Source: Pseudomonas sp. KBW05 (GTDB lineage: Bacteria; Pseudomonadota; Gammaproteobacteria; Pseudomonadales; Pseudomonadaceae). Taken from it: a stretch of 55,851 bases of DNA. Location: contig NZ_QAJM01000006.1 of assembly GCF_003852405.1 (NCBI RefSeq), forward strand, positions 141,325 through 197,175, written 5' to 3'. Both the position numbers and the translations under genes were made by a program. Shown piece by piece: positions 33,752 through 42,713 of this stretch (positions are counted from its first letter, which is position 1; the number at the start of each line of letters is the position of its first letter). Under the pieces are notes generated by a model. That model worked only from the letters and a program-made list of their open reading frames with translations. It ran no database searches and was not told the DNA's origin.

Positions 33752-34642
33752 TTACCAGTCGAGGGTGATCTGGCTGCGGAACTGGCGCTCTTCGCCGCTC
33801 ACCGGGTCGATAAAACGCACGCCCTGGGCCAGCAGTTTCAGCGGGTTGGCGTAGTCGTCCACGGCATCTTTGATCACTTCGGGATAGAACGGGTCGTTGC
33901 AGATACTCGCGCCGAGTGCGGTCATGTGCACGCGCAACTGGTGCTTCTTGCCGGTCACCGGGAACAGGCCGTAGCGCCACAGATTGCCGTGTTTTTCACG
34001 CACTTCCACCGCCGTTTCGGTGTTGCTGGCGCCAGGACCTTCCTGCATGCGGAAGAACGGTTCGCCATCCACCAGGCGGCTTTTGTGCACGAGCGGAAAG
34101 CTCAGGTCTGGCAGCGCTGGCGCAATGGCTTCGTAGAATTTATCGATCTGGCGCGTGGGAAACAGCTGTTGATACGCCGAGCGGCTGGCCGGGTTGGCCG
34201 AGAACAACACCAGCCCCGCCGTGTGCCGGTCGATGCGGTGCAGAGGCACCAGTGAAGGGTTGTCCAAACGGCGAATCAGGCGGCGCAGCAGGGTTTGCTC
34301 GACGTACTCGCCGGCCGGTGTCACGGGCAGGAAGTGCGGCTTGTCGGCGACCACCAGGTGCTCGTCGGCGTAAAGGATGGTCTCCTCCACCGGGATCACT
34401 TTTTCGTTCGGCACTTCGCGGAAGTAGTAGATGCACAGACCTTCCTTGTAGGCCAGGTCCAGGTGGATCGGGTTGCCATTGATATCCAGCACCCGACCCC
34501 GCGCGATGCGGTCCAGCCAGTGTTCACGGCTGATCGCCGGGAAGTGCCCGCACAGGCACTCCAGCACCGTGGCCCAAGGCCCGGGTGGCAGGTACAAGGT
34601 GCTGGCCTGGTGCTCGGACGGGATATAAATCGAAGTGGACAT
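33752..34642 (-). CDS. RluA-family pseudouridine synthase
   Basis: The 296-residue product has the RluA catalytic motif VPLHRIDRHTAGLVLFS with the Asp nucleophile, followed by FPTRQIDKFYEAIAPALPD and GKKHQLRVHMTALGASI (motif III). The N-terminal part LECLCGHFPAISREHWLDRI could be an S4-like RNA-binding region. The specific rRNA or tRNA target is uncertain; in pseudomonads this gene is usually just called pseudouridine synthase. The ATG at 34642 starts MSTSIYIPSEH. Confidence 0.92.
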   Translation of the reverse strand: MSTSIYIPSEHQASTLYLPPGPWATVLECLCGHFPAISREHWLDRIARGRVLDINGNPIHLDLAYKEGLCIYYFREVPNEKVIPVEETILYADEHLVVADKPHFLPVTPAGEYVEQTLLRRLIRRLDNPSLVPLHRIDRHTAGLVLFSANPASRSAYQQLFPTRQIDKFYEAIAPALPDLSFPLVHKSRLVDGEPFFRMQEGPGASNTETAVEVREKHGNLWRYGLFPVTGKKHQLRVHMTALGASICNDPFYPEVIKDAVDDYANPLKLLAQGVRFIDPVSGEERQFRSQITLDW

Positions 34643-34685
34643 GCGTCAAGCCTAGGGAAAACCGGCGGGCATTATCCCGCATGGC

Positions 34686-35021
34686 TCAGGCCTTGGCCAA
34701 TTGCGCCCGCAGGACCGGCGAGGCGCTGGCGGCCTCGGTGAACTCCTTGAGCCAGCGCAACACGTCCACCGCTTCCCAGCGGCCCGGATCGTACAACGCG
34801 TACAGCAAGCCCTGGTAACCCACCACATCCAACTGTTTGTGATAACCGGCGCGCTGGAACAGCGCCTCGATCTCGGCAAAGCAGGTATTGAAATGCACTT
34901 TGTTAAACGGCGTCTTGCCTTCCGTGACCAGGCCGTCGAGGCGCAGCTCGTTCACCGCATCGCGCACGACATCGGCGGACATGCGATTGACGCTGCTTTT
35001 CAGTTGTTCAACATTCACCAC
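34686..35021 (-). CDS. Conserved-looking hypothetical protein, 111 residues
   Basis: I do not recognise the family. The protein starts at GTG 35021, supported by AGAGGGA upstream, and reads VNVEQLKSSVNRMSADVVRD, ELRLDGLVTEGKTPFNKVHF, then a part rich in aromatic residues (GYQGLLYALYDPGRWEAVDV). It appears to be alpha-helical, cytoplasmic, without signal or membrane segment. It has normal codon use for this genome. It lies between the pseudouridine synthase and a glutaredoxin-like gene, both on the same strand but with separate spacing. Confidence 0.7.
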   Translation of the reverse strand: MVNVEQLKSSVNRMSADVVRDAVNELRLDGLVTEGKTPFNKVHFNTCFAEIEALFQRAGYHKQLDVVGYQGLLYALYDPGRWEAVDVLRWLKEFTEAASASPVLRAQLAKA

Positions 35022-35095
35022 GGGCGTTCCCTCTATTCAATCGCTGTACAAACATACAGTAACGTAATATTTGGAAACCCGCCATCGCCTAAATC

Positions 35096-35332
35096 TCAGC
35101 GCAGGAAGGCGGCAACCTGATCACCGTCGAAGGGCCAGTCCAGCTCAGCCCCTGTGTCTACCCGCCGAAGCACCGGAATCCTTAGGCCATAGGCGTCAGT
35201 CAGGTCTACGGGGTCGGTTATATCCACCAATTCAACCAGCAGCCCGCGTTCGACGAGCGGCATGATTTCGGCTTCGGCAATCTCGCAAAGATGGCAACCC
35301 AGGGTGCCGAACAGCTGGCATTCAGGAAGCAT
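35096..35332 (-). CDS. Glutaredoxin-like (DUF836) protein
   Basis: The 78-residue product has a thioredoxin-fold start LFGTLGCHLCEIAEAEIMPL with CxxC (CHLC), then VELVDITDPVDLTDAYGLRI and the cis-Pro motif RIPVLRR. DUF836 proteins are small glutaredoxin-like redox proteins; no target is known. It is a separate small gene next to the long class C repeat. Confidence 0.87.
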   Translation of the reverse strand: MLPECQLFGTLGCHLCEIAEAEIMPLVERGLLVELVDITDPVDLTDAYGLRIPVLRRVDTGAELDWPFDGDQVAAFLR

Positions 35333-35385
35333 GACGAATGGCCCTGATCAGAAAGTAGGCGCTCATTCTATGCCCGCACTATCCC

Positions 35386-35495
35386 TGTGGCGAGGGAGCT
35401 TGCTCCCGCTGGGGCGCGGAGCGGCCCCAAAATCCTGGGAGCGCTTCGCACTCCAGCGGGACGGTGCGACGATTCGACAAGCTCCCTCGCCACAA
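35386..35495. repeat. Long REP-like inverted repeat (class C)
   Basis: The outer arms TGTGGCGAGGGAGCTTG (left) and CAAGCTCCCTCGCCACA (right) are exact reverse complements. The inside holds shorter dyads: CCCGCTGGGGC, GGAGCGGCCCC and CTGGGAGCGCTTCGCACTCC. The right part contains CGGTGCGACGATTCGAC (35462-35478), which recurs inverted in the chimeric element at 6911-6927. It is a different family from the class A and B REPs. The rest of 35333-35575 holds no visible gene. Confidence 0.88.
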
Positions 35496-35575
35496 TAAAC
35501 CGTGACCTAAATCAGCATGGCCTATAACTGATTCAGCGATTCTCGCGGCTTTTTTGCCGCCCCCTTGCAACGGAG

Positions 35576-37300
35576 ATGCGTGTGTTTGCCAACCTGCTGA
35601 TCATTCTGGCCTCATCCCTGGTGGTGATTGCACTGTTTCGCCGACTGCAATTGCCGCCCGTGCTGGGCTATCTGTGCGTAGGCCTGGCCGTGGGGCCGAC
35701 CGCTCTGGACTGGGTGAATGACAGCGAAGAGCTGCCCGATCTCGCCGAACTGGGCGTGGTGTTCCTGCTGTTCTCCCTGGGCCTGGAGTTTTCCCTGAGC
35801 AAAATGTTCGCCCTGCGCCGTGTGGTGTTTGGCCTGGGCAGTTTGCAAGTGCTGGGCTGCGGCTTGCTGCTGGGGCTGTTGCTGATGATCCTCGGTGTGG
35901 CGCCGGGCATCGCATTGTTGCTGGGCGCGGGGCTGGCGTTGTCTTCCACCGCCATTGTCAGCAAGGAGTTGACCAGCCTCGGCGAAATCTTCAGCAGCCA
36001 TGGGCAGAATGCGATTGGCGTGTTGCTGTTCCAGGACGTGGTAGCCGTCTTGCTGCTGACCTTGGTGCCAGTGTTTGCCGGCACCGGCGAGCAAGCCTGG
36101 TATATCGCACTGCCGCTGACCCTGGCCAAGACCGTGGTGTTGTTTGTCGGTTTGTTGCTGGCCAGTCGCTGGTTATTGCCGCGGCTTTTTCATGAGGTGG
36201 CGGCGTCCCATTCGGCGGAGCTGTTTGTGCTGCTGGCGCTGGTGATCGTGTTGCTCACCGCGTGGCTCACGCACCTGCTGGGCCTGTCCCCTGCCCTCGG
36301 CGCCTTCCTCGCCGGCATGCTGCTGGGGGAAAGTCATTACCGCCATCAGATCGAAGCGGATATCCGCCCGTTTCGCGACATCTTGCTGGGGCTGTTTTTC
36401 GTCAGCATCGGCATGCTGATCGACCTGCAACTGTTCGTCAGCCACAGCCTGTTGATCCTCGGCCTGACCCTGACCTTGATGCTGGTCAAAGGCTGCGTCG
36501 TAGCAGTGCTGGTCAAATGGCGCGGCAGCGACAGTGAAACCGCCTGGCGCAGCGGCCTGGCCCTGGCCCAGGGCGGCGAGTTCTGTTTTGCCTTGATGGC
36601 ACAAATGCAGCAGAGCCGGTTGATCCCCGACGAGTTCAACGGACTGCTGCTGGCCGCCACCTTCTGTTCGATGCTGCTCACGCCACTGCTGTTGCGCGCC
36701 GCGCCGGCCATCGCCCTGCGCCTGCACCGCAAGCCCAACCAACAAGTGCAACTGGAAGAAATCACTGCGCTCAACGCCGAGCTGCGCGGGCACGCGGTGA
36801 TTTGCGGGTATGGCCGCGTCGGGCAATCCATCGGGCGTTTTCTGCGCAAGGAACAACAGGCGTTTATCGCCCTGGATGACGACCCGGAGCGGGTACAGGA
36901 AGCCGCCACCGAAGACAGCAGCGTGCATTACGGCGACTGCCGGCGCGGCGCGTTGCTCAGTGCGGTGGGCCTGGAACGCGCGCGGCTGGTGGTGATTGCC
37001 GTGGACAACACCGAAGTGGCCCTGGCGGTGTTGAAGGAAGCGCGACGCATCAACTGCGAGGTGCCGATCCTGGTGCGCACTCGCGATGACAGCCAACTGG
37101 CCGAATTAAAAGCCGCAGGCGCCAGCGAAGTGGTGCCCGAGCTATTGGAGTCGAGCCTGATGCTCGCCTCCCACGCCTTGATCCTGCTGGGCCTGCCGGA
37201 CCAACAGGTGCAGGCGCGGGTCGATGAAGTGCGGCAGAACCGCTATCGCCTGCTGCACGGTTTTTACGCGCAGGCCGACAACCCGATCAATCCTGACTGA
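35576..37300 (+). CDS. Kef/YbaL-type cation:proton antiporter with TrkA-N domain
   Basis: The 574-residue product has about 12 membrane segments of the CPA2 family (LPPVLGYLCVGLAVGPTALD, FLLFSLGLEFSLSKMFALRR, ALSSTAIVSKELTSLGEI, LSPALGAFLAGMLLGESHYR). A cytoplasmic Rossmann domain follows (HAVICGYGRVGQSIGRFLR) with the NAD-binding GxGxxG. Members export K+ or other monovalent cations in exchange for protons, under nucleotide or thiol control. There is no KefF/G partner beside it. It overlaps the convergent amt by 14 bases. Confidence 0.92.
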   Translation: MRVFANLLIILASSLVVIALFRRLQLPPVLGYLCVGLAVGPTALDWVNDSEELPDLAELGVVFLLFSLGLEFSLSKMFALRRVVFGLGSLQVLGCGLLLGLLLMILGVAPGIALLLGAGLALSSTAIVSKELTSLGEIFSSHGQNAIGVLLFQDVVAVLLLTLVPVFAGTGEQAWYIALPLTLAKTVVLFVGLLLASRWLLPRLFHEVAASHSAELFVLLALVIVLLTAWLTHLLGLSPALGAFLAGMLLGESHYRHQIEADIRPFRDILLGLFFVSIGMLIDLQLFVSHSLLILGLTLTLMLVKGCVVAVLVKWRGSDSETAWRSGLALAQGGEFCFALMAQMQQSRLIPDEFNGLLLAATFCSMLLTPLLLRAAPAIALRLHRKPNQQVQLEEITALNAELRGHAVICGYGRVGQSIGRFLRKEQQAFIALDDDPERVQEAATEDSSVHYGDCRRGALLSAVGLERARLVVIAVDNTEVALAVLKEARRINCEVPILVRTRDDSQLAELKAAGASEVVPELLESSLMLASHALILLGLPDQQVQARVDEVRQNRYRLLHGFYAQADNPINPD

Positions 37301-38495
37301 CCGCGCCAATCTTATGGATCGACAAGTCCGCGCCGTAGTATTCCTCTTCCTGGCTCAGGCGCAGGCCCGATACGCGCTTGATGGTGCCGTACACCAGGAA
37401 CCCGCCTGCCAGCGCCACCGCCACGCCGAGGGCGGTACCGATCAACTGGCTGATCAGGCTGACGCCGCCCAACCCGCCGAGCGCGGTCTGGCCGAAGATG
37501 CCGCAGGCGATGCCGCCCCATACACCACACAGACCGTGCAGCGGCCACACGCCGAGCACGTCATCGATCTTCCAGCGGTCCTGAGCGGCAATAAAGCACC
37601 AGACGAACAGGCCGCCGGCGACCGCCCCCGTGACCAGTGCGCCCACCGGATGCATCAAGTCGGAACCGGCACAGATCGCCACCAGCCCGGCCAATGGGCC
37701 GTTGTGCAGGAAGCCTGGGTCATTGCGGCCGATGATCAGCGCCGCCACCGTGCCGCCGACCATGGCCATCAGCGAGTTGACCGCCACCAGGCCACTGACG
37801 CCGTTCAGCGTCTGCGCACTCATGACGTTAAAGCCAAACCAGCCCACGATCAGAATCCACGAGCCCAACGCCAGGAACGGAATGCTCGACGGCGCAAACG
37901 CCACCAGCCGGCCGTCCCGGTAGCGCCCGTTACGCGGGCCCAGCAACAGCACCGCCGCCAGCGCCAGCCAGCCGCCCATGGCGTGCACCACCACGGAACC
38001 GGCGAAGTCGTGGAAGCTGGCGCCAAAGGTCGCCAGCAGCCAGGCTTGCAGGCCGAAATTGCCGTTCCACACCATGCCTTCGAAAAACGGGTAGATAAAC
38101 GCCACGATCAGGGCCGTGGCGCACAGTTGCGGAACAAACCGTGCACGTTCGGCAATGCCGCCGGAAATGATCGCCGGGATCGCCGCCGCGAAGGTCAGCA
38201 GAAAGAAGAACTTCACCAGGCCATAGCCGTGATCGGCGCTGATCACCGCCGCCGGTTGCAGGAAGCTGACGCCGTAGGAGATCCAATAGCCTATAAAGAA
38301 ATAGGCCAGGGTCGAGATGGCGAAGTCGCTGAGGATTTTCGACAGCGCGTTGACCTGGTTTTTCTGGCGCACGGTACCGACTTCCAGAAACGCGAAGCCG
38401 GCGTGCATGGCCAGGACCATGACCGCACCAATCAGGATAAACAGGGTGTTGGAACTGTGGACCAGCGTGTCCACTGCACTTTGCAAATTTTCCAT
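37287..38495 (-). CDS. amt: Ammonium transporter
   Basis: The 402-residue protein has the Amt/Rh fold with 11 membrane segments. Landmarks are LAMHAGFAFLEVGTVRQKN, the first pore His in DFAGSVVVHAMGGWLAL and the second in PLHGLCGVWGGIACGIFG. Unlike the main pseudomonad amtB, no glnK gene precedes it. The ATG at 38495 gives a normal start, but no clear ribosome-binding site is seen before it; a GTG at 38534 is in frame. The long 346-base leader contains inverted repeats (see below). Confidence 0.93.
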   Translation of the reverse strand: MENLQSAVDTLVHSSNTLFILIGAVMVLAMHAGFAFLEVGTVRQKNQVNALSKILSDFAISTLAYFFIGYWISYGVSFLQPAAVISADHGYGLVKFFFLLTFAAAIPAIISGGIAERARFVPQLCATALIVAFIYPFFEGMVWNGNFGLQAWLLATFGASFHDFAGSVVVHAMGGWLALAAVLLLGPRNGRYRDGRLVAFAPSSIPFLALGSWILIVGWFGFNVMSAQTLNGVSGLVAVNSLMAMVGGTVAALIIGRNDPGFLHNGPLAGLVAICAGSDLMHPVGALVTGAVAGGLFVWCFIAAQDRWKIDDVLGVWPLHGLCGVWGGIACGIFGQTALGGLGGVSLISQLIGTALGVAVALAGGFLVYGTIKRVSGLRLSQEEEYYGADLSIHKIGAVSQD

Positions 38496-38841
38496 GGAGG
38501 TTGGCAGGCCTGCATTAAAGGCAAAAAGCACCAAAGCGGTTCAAGCCAGGGTTGCGCGCACTAAATTGGCACCACCGGTTCCACCCCTCTTCAGAGGGCG
38601 TGAACCGCTTTAGCGCAGCGATCAACGCAACAGGCCGATGCCGACAGGGTTTTTCCGCGAGTTTCAGTTATTTAGGGTAAGGTTTTTGAAGGCTTCCTGC
38701 CCGACCGCCCGGATTTCGCGCAAGCCCCGTGGCGTGCGCACCAAGGCAAAGCAAAAGCTGTACCAGACAATTGCACTGAACCTTCACCGATACCGGTGAC
38801 TCGAAAGCCACAGTACAGATCAGCCCATCACGGAGATAACC
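38496..38841. other. Intergenic control region of amt and the DUF883 gene
   Basis: No gene is visible in these 346 bases. A perfect 11-base inverted repeat, AAAGCGGTTCA (38533-38543) and TGAACCGCTTT (38601-38611), encloses a small hairpin CCCTC-TTCA-GAGGG (38585-38598). I looked for a sigma54 (GG-N10-GC) promoter for amt and found none with correct spacing. The right half is presumably the promoter of the DUF883 gene, with GGAGATAACC just before its ATG. Confidence 0.5.
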
Positions 38842-39156
38842 ATGGCCAGAAAAACCGCAAAGACTGCTCAAGAAATCCTGCTAGAGGATTTTCAAACCCT
38901 GGTCAGCGACACCGAGAAGCTGCTGGACGACACCAAGGTGCTGGCCGGCGACCAGGCTGACGAGCTGCGCAGCAAGATTCACGACAGCCTGCTCAAGGCC
39001 CGCGAAACCCTGCAAGTGACCGAGGACTCCCTGCGCGAGCGCGGCCAGGCGGCCGTTACCGCCACCGAAGACTACGTGCAGGCCAACCCTTGGCAGTCGG
39101 TGGGCATTGCCGCCGGCGTGGGCTTTTTGATCGGCCTGCTGGCCACAAGGCGCTAA
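38842..39156 (+). CDS. DUF883 (ElaB/YqjD-type) membrane-anchored protein
   Basis: The 104-residue product starts MARKTAKTAQEILLEDFQTL, with a long amphipathic helix (DTEKLLDDTKVLAGDQADEL, DSLLKARETLQVTEDSLRER). It ends with the typical DUF883 C-terminal anchor NPWQSVGIAAGVGFLIGLLA before TRR. ElaB/YqjD proteins are tail-anchored and bind ribosomes in stationary phase in E. coli. It is first in a three-gene cluster with YqjE- and YqjK-type genes. Confidence 0.92.
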   Translation: MARKTAKTAQEILLEDFQTLVSDTEKLLDDTKVLAGDQADELRSKIHDSLLKARETLQVTEDSLRERGQAAVTATEDYVQANPWQSVGIAAGVGFLIGLLATRR

Positions 39157-39158
39157 TC

Positions 39159-39542
39159 ATGTCTATCGGCGAAACCGGCTCGTCAACGGGCACTACTTCA
39201 AGGCGTCTGGGCGCGGCCGTGCTGGGCTTGCTGCACAGTCATGTCGAGTTGTTTGGCATCGAATTGCAGGAACAGAAGGCCCGCACCGTCAGCCTGCTGC
39301 TGTTTGCCGGCCTGGCACTGGTGTTTGCCCTGCTGTTGCTGGTGGGGTTGTCGACGCTGGTGATGATCCTCGTGTGGGACACCGGCTACCGCCTCACCGG
39401 GATCATCTGCCTCTGCATGTTCTACAGCCTGGCCGCAGCGTTCTGCGGGGTGCGTTTGAAAGCGGCAGTGTTCGATGAGTCCACGCCGTTCCACGCCACC
39501 CTCGAAGAGCTGGCCAATGACCGGGAGCGCCTGCTGCCATGA
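39159..39542 (+). CDS. YqjE-type membrane protein (phage-holin-superfamily III)
   Basis: The 127-residue product has two adjacent membrane helices (SLLLFAGLALVFALLLLVGL and IICLCMFYSLAAAFCGVRL) flanked by amphipathic parts; LLHSHVELFGIELQEQKART is typical of YqjE. Database pipelines often label it phage holin, but its place between DUF883 and YqjK-type genes shows that it is a housekeeping envelope gene. The start is ATG 39159, two bases after the previous stop. It overlaps the next gene by 4 bases. Confidence 0.9.
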   Translation: MSIGETGSSTGTTSRRLGAAVLGLLHSHVELFGIELQEQKARTVSLLLFAGLALVFALLLLVGLSTLVMILVWDTGYRLTGIICLCMFYSLAAAFCGVRLKAAVFDESTPFHATLEELANDRERLLP

Positions 39543-39880
39543 GCCTGACTGAAATCCCGCAGAACACCTCACGCCGGGAAATGCGCAAGGCGTTGATCCG
39601 CCTGCGCATGGAAATGCACCGCCAGGAGATTCGCCACGAGTCCCAGCAACTGATGGCGCCGCTGACCAAGGTGCGCAACATGGGCCAGAACTGGCAGGAC
39701 AACCTTGGCATCAAGCATGCGCCGCTGTGGGGCGTGGCGGCGGTGACGCTGCTCGGCTTCTTTACCGGCAAGGGCGCCAAGGGCGGCAGTATCAGCAGCC
39801 TGACGCGCCTGGTGCGGCTGGGGGCCGGGTTGATCCCGTTGATAAAGTTGGCCATGCAGGGCGCCTCGCGCAAAGGTTGA
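39539..39880 (+). CDS. YqjK-like small envelope protein
   Basis: The 113-residue product starts MSLTEIPQNTSRREMRKALI and is basic and helical (RLRMEMHRQEIRHESQQLM). A hydrophobic stretch (LWGVAAVTLLGFFTGKGAKG) and a final LGAGLIPLIKLAMQGA follow. Function is unknown. It is the last gene of the DUF883-YqjE cluster; a strong terminator comes after it. Confidence 0.82.
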   Translation: MSLTEIPQNTSRREMRKALIRLRMEMHRQEIRHESQQLMAPLTKVRNMGQNWQDNLGIKHAPLWGVAAVTLLGFFTGKGAKGGSISSLTRLVRLGAGLIPLIKLAMQGASRKG

Positions 39881-39914
39881 GCCACGCTGGCTGCATTCTT
39901 GCAAACAGAAGCGG

Positions 39915-39950
39915 CCCGGCTCTCATGTTCGAGAGCCGGGTCTTTTTTTT
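39915..39950 (+). terminator. Strong intrinsic terminator after the YqjK-like gene
   Basis: CCCGGCTCTC, loop ATGTTC, GAGAGCCGGG, then TC and eight T. It isolates the three-gene cluster from the EAL gene downstream. Confidence 0.95.
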
Positions 39951-39973
39951 CGCCAACTATTCAAGGAGGCCCT

Positions 39974-41137
39974 GTGATCGACGGGCAACCGCTCGCCTGC
40001 TTCCAGCCGTTTATCGACACCGCCACCGGGCGCATTGCCGGCGTCGAAGCCCTGGGTCGCTTGCGTCAACCTGATGGCCGCCTGCTCTCCGTGGGCCCGC
40101 TGTTCGCCGACCCGCGCACACCTGGCGTGACCTTGCGCCGCCTCGACCGGCAAATCCGCGACAACGCGTTGAGCCGCTTGCATGAAGTGCCCGAAGACTG
40201 GTTCCTCAGCCTGAACATCTCGCCACGCTGGATCAACCGCCTGCGCCCAGGCCAAGCGCTGCCCAGCCTGAAGCAGGTACATGCCCAGGGTGTGGATCCG
40301 CGGCGGATCGTGTTCGAGATCACCGAATTGGGCGGTGATATCCAACGCCTGGCCGACGTGGTGGCGCGCTATCGCCAAGCCGGTGCGCGCATTGCCATCG
40401 ATGATTTCGGCGCCGGTTATTCCCAGCTCGACCGGGTGCTGGCCCTGCAACCGGATATCCTCAAGCTCGACATGCGCCTGTTCCAGGACGCCGCACGGGG
40501 CGGGCCGAGCAGTGAAGTGGTGCGGGCGCTTGCGCAAATGGCCGAGAAAACCGGCTGCTGGATCATTGCCGAAGGCGTGGAGACCGAAGCGCAGTTGAGC
40601 TTTGCACTGGAGTGCGGTGCGCGGTATGTGCAGGGTTATCTGTTCGCCCAGGCGCAGCTGGACTGGTTCGCCGCTGACGCCTTCGTGCCGCGTTTTGCGC
40701 AACTGCGCACGCAGTACGTACAGCAAAAACTCGCCGAGCGTGGACGCATCATGCTGCTGCGCCAGCAGTTGGCCGAACTGATGAAAATCCTCCAGGCCTG
40801 GGCCCAGGGCCAGGCGCCGCTGAGCCATCTGCCGCAATTGCCGGACTTCCCTTGGCTGTTGCGCTTCTACCAGTGCGACCGCCATGGCACCCAACTGACC
40901 CCCAACTTCGAGTGGCGGCACGACGCCTGGCAGTCCGACAGCCGCTACCTGGGCCACAACTGGTCGTGGCGCCCGTATTTCTATCACTTGCTGGCCGAAG
41001 GCTGGGAGGAGCGCCGGCTGAATCTGTCCTCGACCTACCGCGACGCCACCACCAACCAATACTGCCTGACCGCCGGACAATTCTTCGATAACGGTCAGCG
41101 CTTGCTGTTAATCGATATCGACGCCGCCGGCCTGTAG
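39974..41137 (+). CDS. EAL-domain c-di-GMP phosphodiesterase with C-terminal sensor-like domain
   Basis: The 387-residue product starts at GTG 39974 with AAGGAGG upstream. The EAL domain is at the N-terminus (about 5-240) and looks active: [38 protein letters not shown] (loop 6), [25 protein letters not shown]. After it comes a helical part and a PAS/Cache-like domain ([40 protein letters not shown]), an order seen in YkuI. No membrane segment is present, so it is a cytosolic enzyme degrading c-di-GMP, possibly gated by a small ligand. It has no GGDEF partner. Confidence 0.92.
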   Translation: MIDGQPLACFQPFIDTATGRIAGVEALGRLRQPDGRLLSVGPLFADPRTPGVTLRRLDRQIRDNALSRLHEVPEDWFLSLNISPRWINRLRPGQALPSLKQVHAQGVDPRRIVFEITELGGDIQRLADVVARYRQAGARIAIDDFGAGYSQLDRVLALQPDILKLDMRLFQDAARGGPSSEVVRALAQMAEKTGCWIIAEGVETEAQLSFALECGARYVQGYLFAQAQLDWFAADAFVPRFAQLRTQYVQQKLAERGRIMLLRQQLAELMKILQAWAQGQAPLSHLPQLPDFPWLLRFYQCDRHGTQLTPNFEWRHDAWQSDSRYLGHNWSWRPYFYHLLAEGWEERRLNLSSTYRDATTNQYCLTAGQFFDNGQRLLLIDIDAAGL

Positions 41138-41208
41138 ATTTTCGCTTGCCCCGCCAAGGCGGAACCGGGAAGCTGGGGGGGTCATTCACCGAACGGAGAG
41201 TCCCCGCC

Positions 41209-42540
41209 TTGGATTGGCCCACCCTACTGACCCGCGAACGTCTTGGAAAAACCCTGCACAGCCCGGAAGAGCTGGGGCGCAGCCCGTTTCACAAGGATCA
41301 CGACCGCATCATTTTCTCCGGCGCGTTTCGCCGCCTGGGCCGCAAGACCCAAGTGCACCCGGTGTCGAGCAATGACCACATCCATACGCGCCTGACCCAC
41401 TCGCTGGAAGTCAGCTGCGTAGGCCGTTCCCTGGGCATGCGCGTCGGCGAAACCCTGCGCAGCGCCCTGCCCGACTGGTGCGACCCGAGCGATCTGGGCA
41501 TGGTGGTGCAATCGGCCTGCCTGGCCCACGACATCGGCAACCCACCGTTCGGGCACTCCGGCGAAGACGCCATCCGCCACTGGTTCCAGCAAGCGGCCGG
41601 GCGCGGCTGGCTGGACGACATGAGCAGCGCCGAGCGCAATGACTTCCTCAATTTCGAGGGCAACGCCCAGGGCTTCCGGGTGCTTACCCAGTTGGAATAT
41701 CACCAGTTCGACGGCGGCACCCGGCTGACCTATGCGACCCTGGGCACCTACCTCAAATACCCTTGGACCGCCCGCCACGCCGACGCATTGGGCTACAAGA
41801 AACACAAGTTCGGCTGCTATCAGAGTGAGTTGCCGATTCTTGAGCAAATCGCGCAAAAGCTCGGCCTGCCGCAGTTGGAGGAACAACGTTGGGCGCGTCA
41901 TCCGCTGGTTTACTTGATGGAGGCGGCAGACGACATCTGCTACGCCTTGATCGACCTGGAGGACGGCCTGGAAATGGAGTTGCTGCAATACGCCGAGGTC
42001 GAAGCACTGCTGCTCAACCTGGTGGGCGATGACTTGCCGCAAACCTATCGACAGCTGGGCCCCGGCGACTCGCGCCGACGCAAACTGGCGATCCTGCGCG
42101 GCAAGGCCATCGAACACCTGACCAACGCTGCGGCACAAGCCTTCGTTGAACAACAGGACGCCTTGCTCGCCGGCACCCTCCCCGGTGACTTGGTGGAACA
42201 TATGCACGGCCCGGCTCAACGCTGCGTGCTGGATGCCAAGGACATGGCGCGCAAGAAAATCTTCCAGGACAAACGCAAGACCCTGCATGAAATCGGCGCC
42301 TACACCACCCTGGAAATCCTCTTGAACGCCTTTTGCGGCGCCGCGCTGGAGCAGCACGGCGGCCGTACGCCGTCGTTCAAGAACCGGCGCATTCTCGACT
42401 TGCTCGGCAACAGCGCGCCAAACCCGGCCTGGCCGTTGCACGCATCGTTCCTGCGCATGATCGATTTCATCGCCGGCATGACCGACAGCTACGCCACCGA
42501 AATGGCGCGGGAGATGACCGGGCGCTCCAGCCCGCAATAA
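41209..42540 (+). CDS. dgt: dGTPase-like dNTP triphosphohydrolase
   Basis: The 443-residue HD-domain protein has [20 protein letters not shown], the metal-binding [36 protein letters not shown] and [17 protein letters not shown]. It cleaves dNTPs into nucleosides and triphosphate. It has the length of the shorter, PA3043-like type, not the 500-residue E. coli Dgt. The start is most likely TTG 41209 ([13 protein letters not shown]) with GGAGAG upstream; an ATG at 41146 would add an untypical N-terminus. Confidence 0.93.
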   Translation: MDWPTLLTRERLGKTLHSPEELGRSPFHKDHDRIIFSGAFRRLGRKTQVHPVSSNDHIHTRLTHSLEVSCVGRSLGMRVGETLRSALPDWCDPSDLGMVVQSACLAHDIGNPPFGHSGEDAIRHWFQQAAGRGWLDDMSSAERNDFLNFEGNAQGFRVLTQLEYHQFDGGTRLTYATLGTYLKYPWTARHADALGYKKHKFGCYQSELPILEQIAQKLGLPQLEEQRWARHPLVYLMEAADDICYALIDLEDGLEMELLQYAEVEALLLNLVGDDLPQTYRQLGPGDSRRRKLAILRGKAIEHLTNAAAQAFVEQQDALLAGTLPGDLVEHMHGPAQRCVLDAKDMARKKIFQDKRKTLHEIGAYTTLEILLNAFCGAALEQHGGRTPSFKNRRILDLLGNSAPNPAWPLHASFLRMIDFIAGMTDSYATEMAREMTGRSSPQ

Positions 42541-42713
42541 CCTCGGTAACCAAGCAGTCTGTTCCCTGAAAAGAATCGCCCTACGACGGGAACAGAGCTG
42601 CCTGATCGAATTCGCACAACCACTCAAAGAATAATCACGCGCGCTTCTGGCCGACCTTGAAAGCAATTCCTACGCTCCGCCCCATCGACGCTTGACTCAG
42701 TGTGTGCCCTTTT

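Noticed and set aside
38496-38620. Sigma54 promoter and NtrC site before amt
   Set aside because: No GG-N10-GC element with correct spacing was found on the minus strand; the closest pairs are spaced by 8. The GCAC/GGCAC words are not a proper NtrC dyad.
39159-39542. Prophage remnant suggested by the holin-like protein
   Set aside because: The protein is a YqjE-type envelope protein in a DUF883-YqjE-YqjK cluster; no other phage gene is close.
42554-42600. Terminator after dgt
   Set aside because: CTGTTCCC (42559-42566) and GGGAACAG (42588-42595) can pair, but the loop is 21 bases, the outer stem is imperfect and no T run follows, so I do not call it a terminator.
41224-42666. A 480-residue open frame on the minus strand opposite dgt
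   Set aside because: Antisense shadow of dgt; no domain and no plausible start region.
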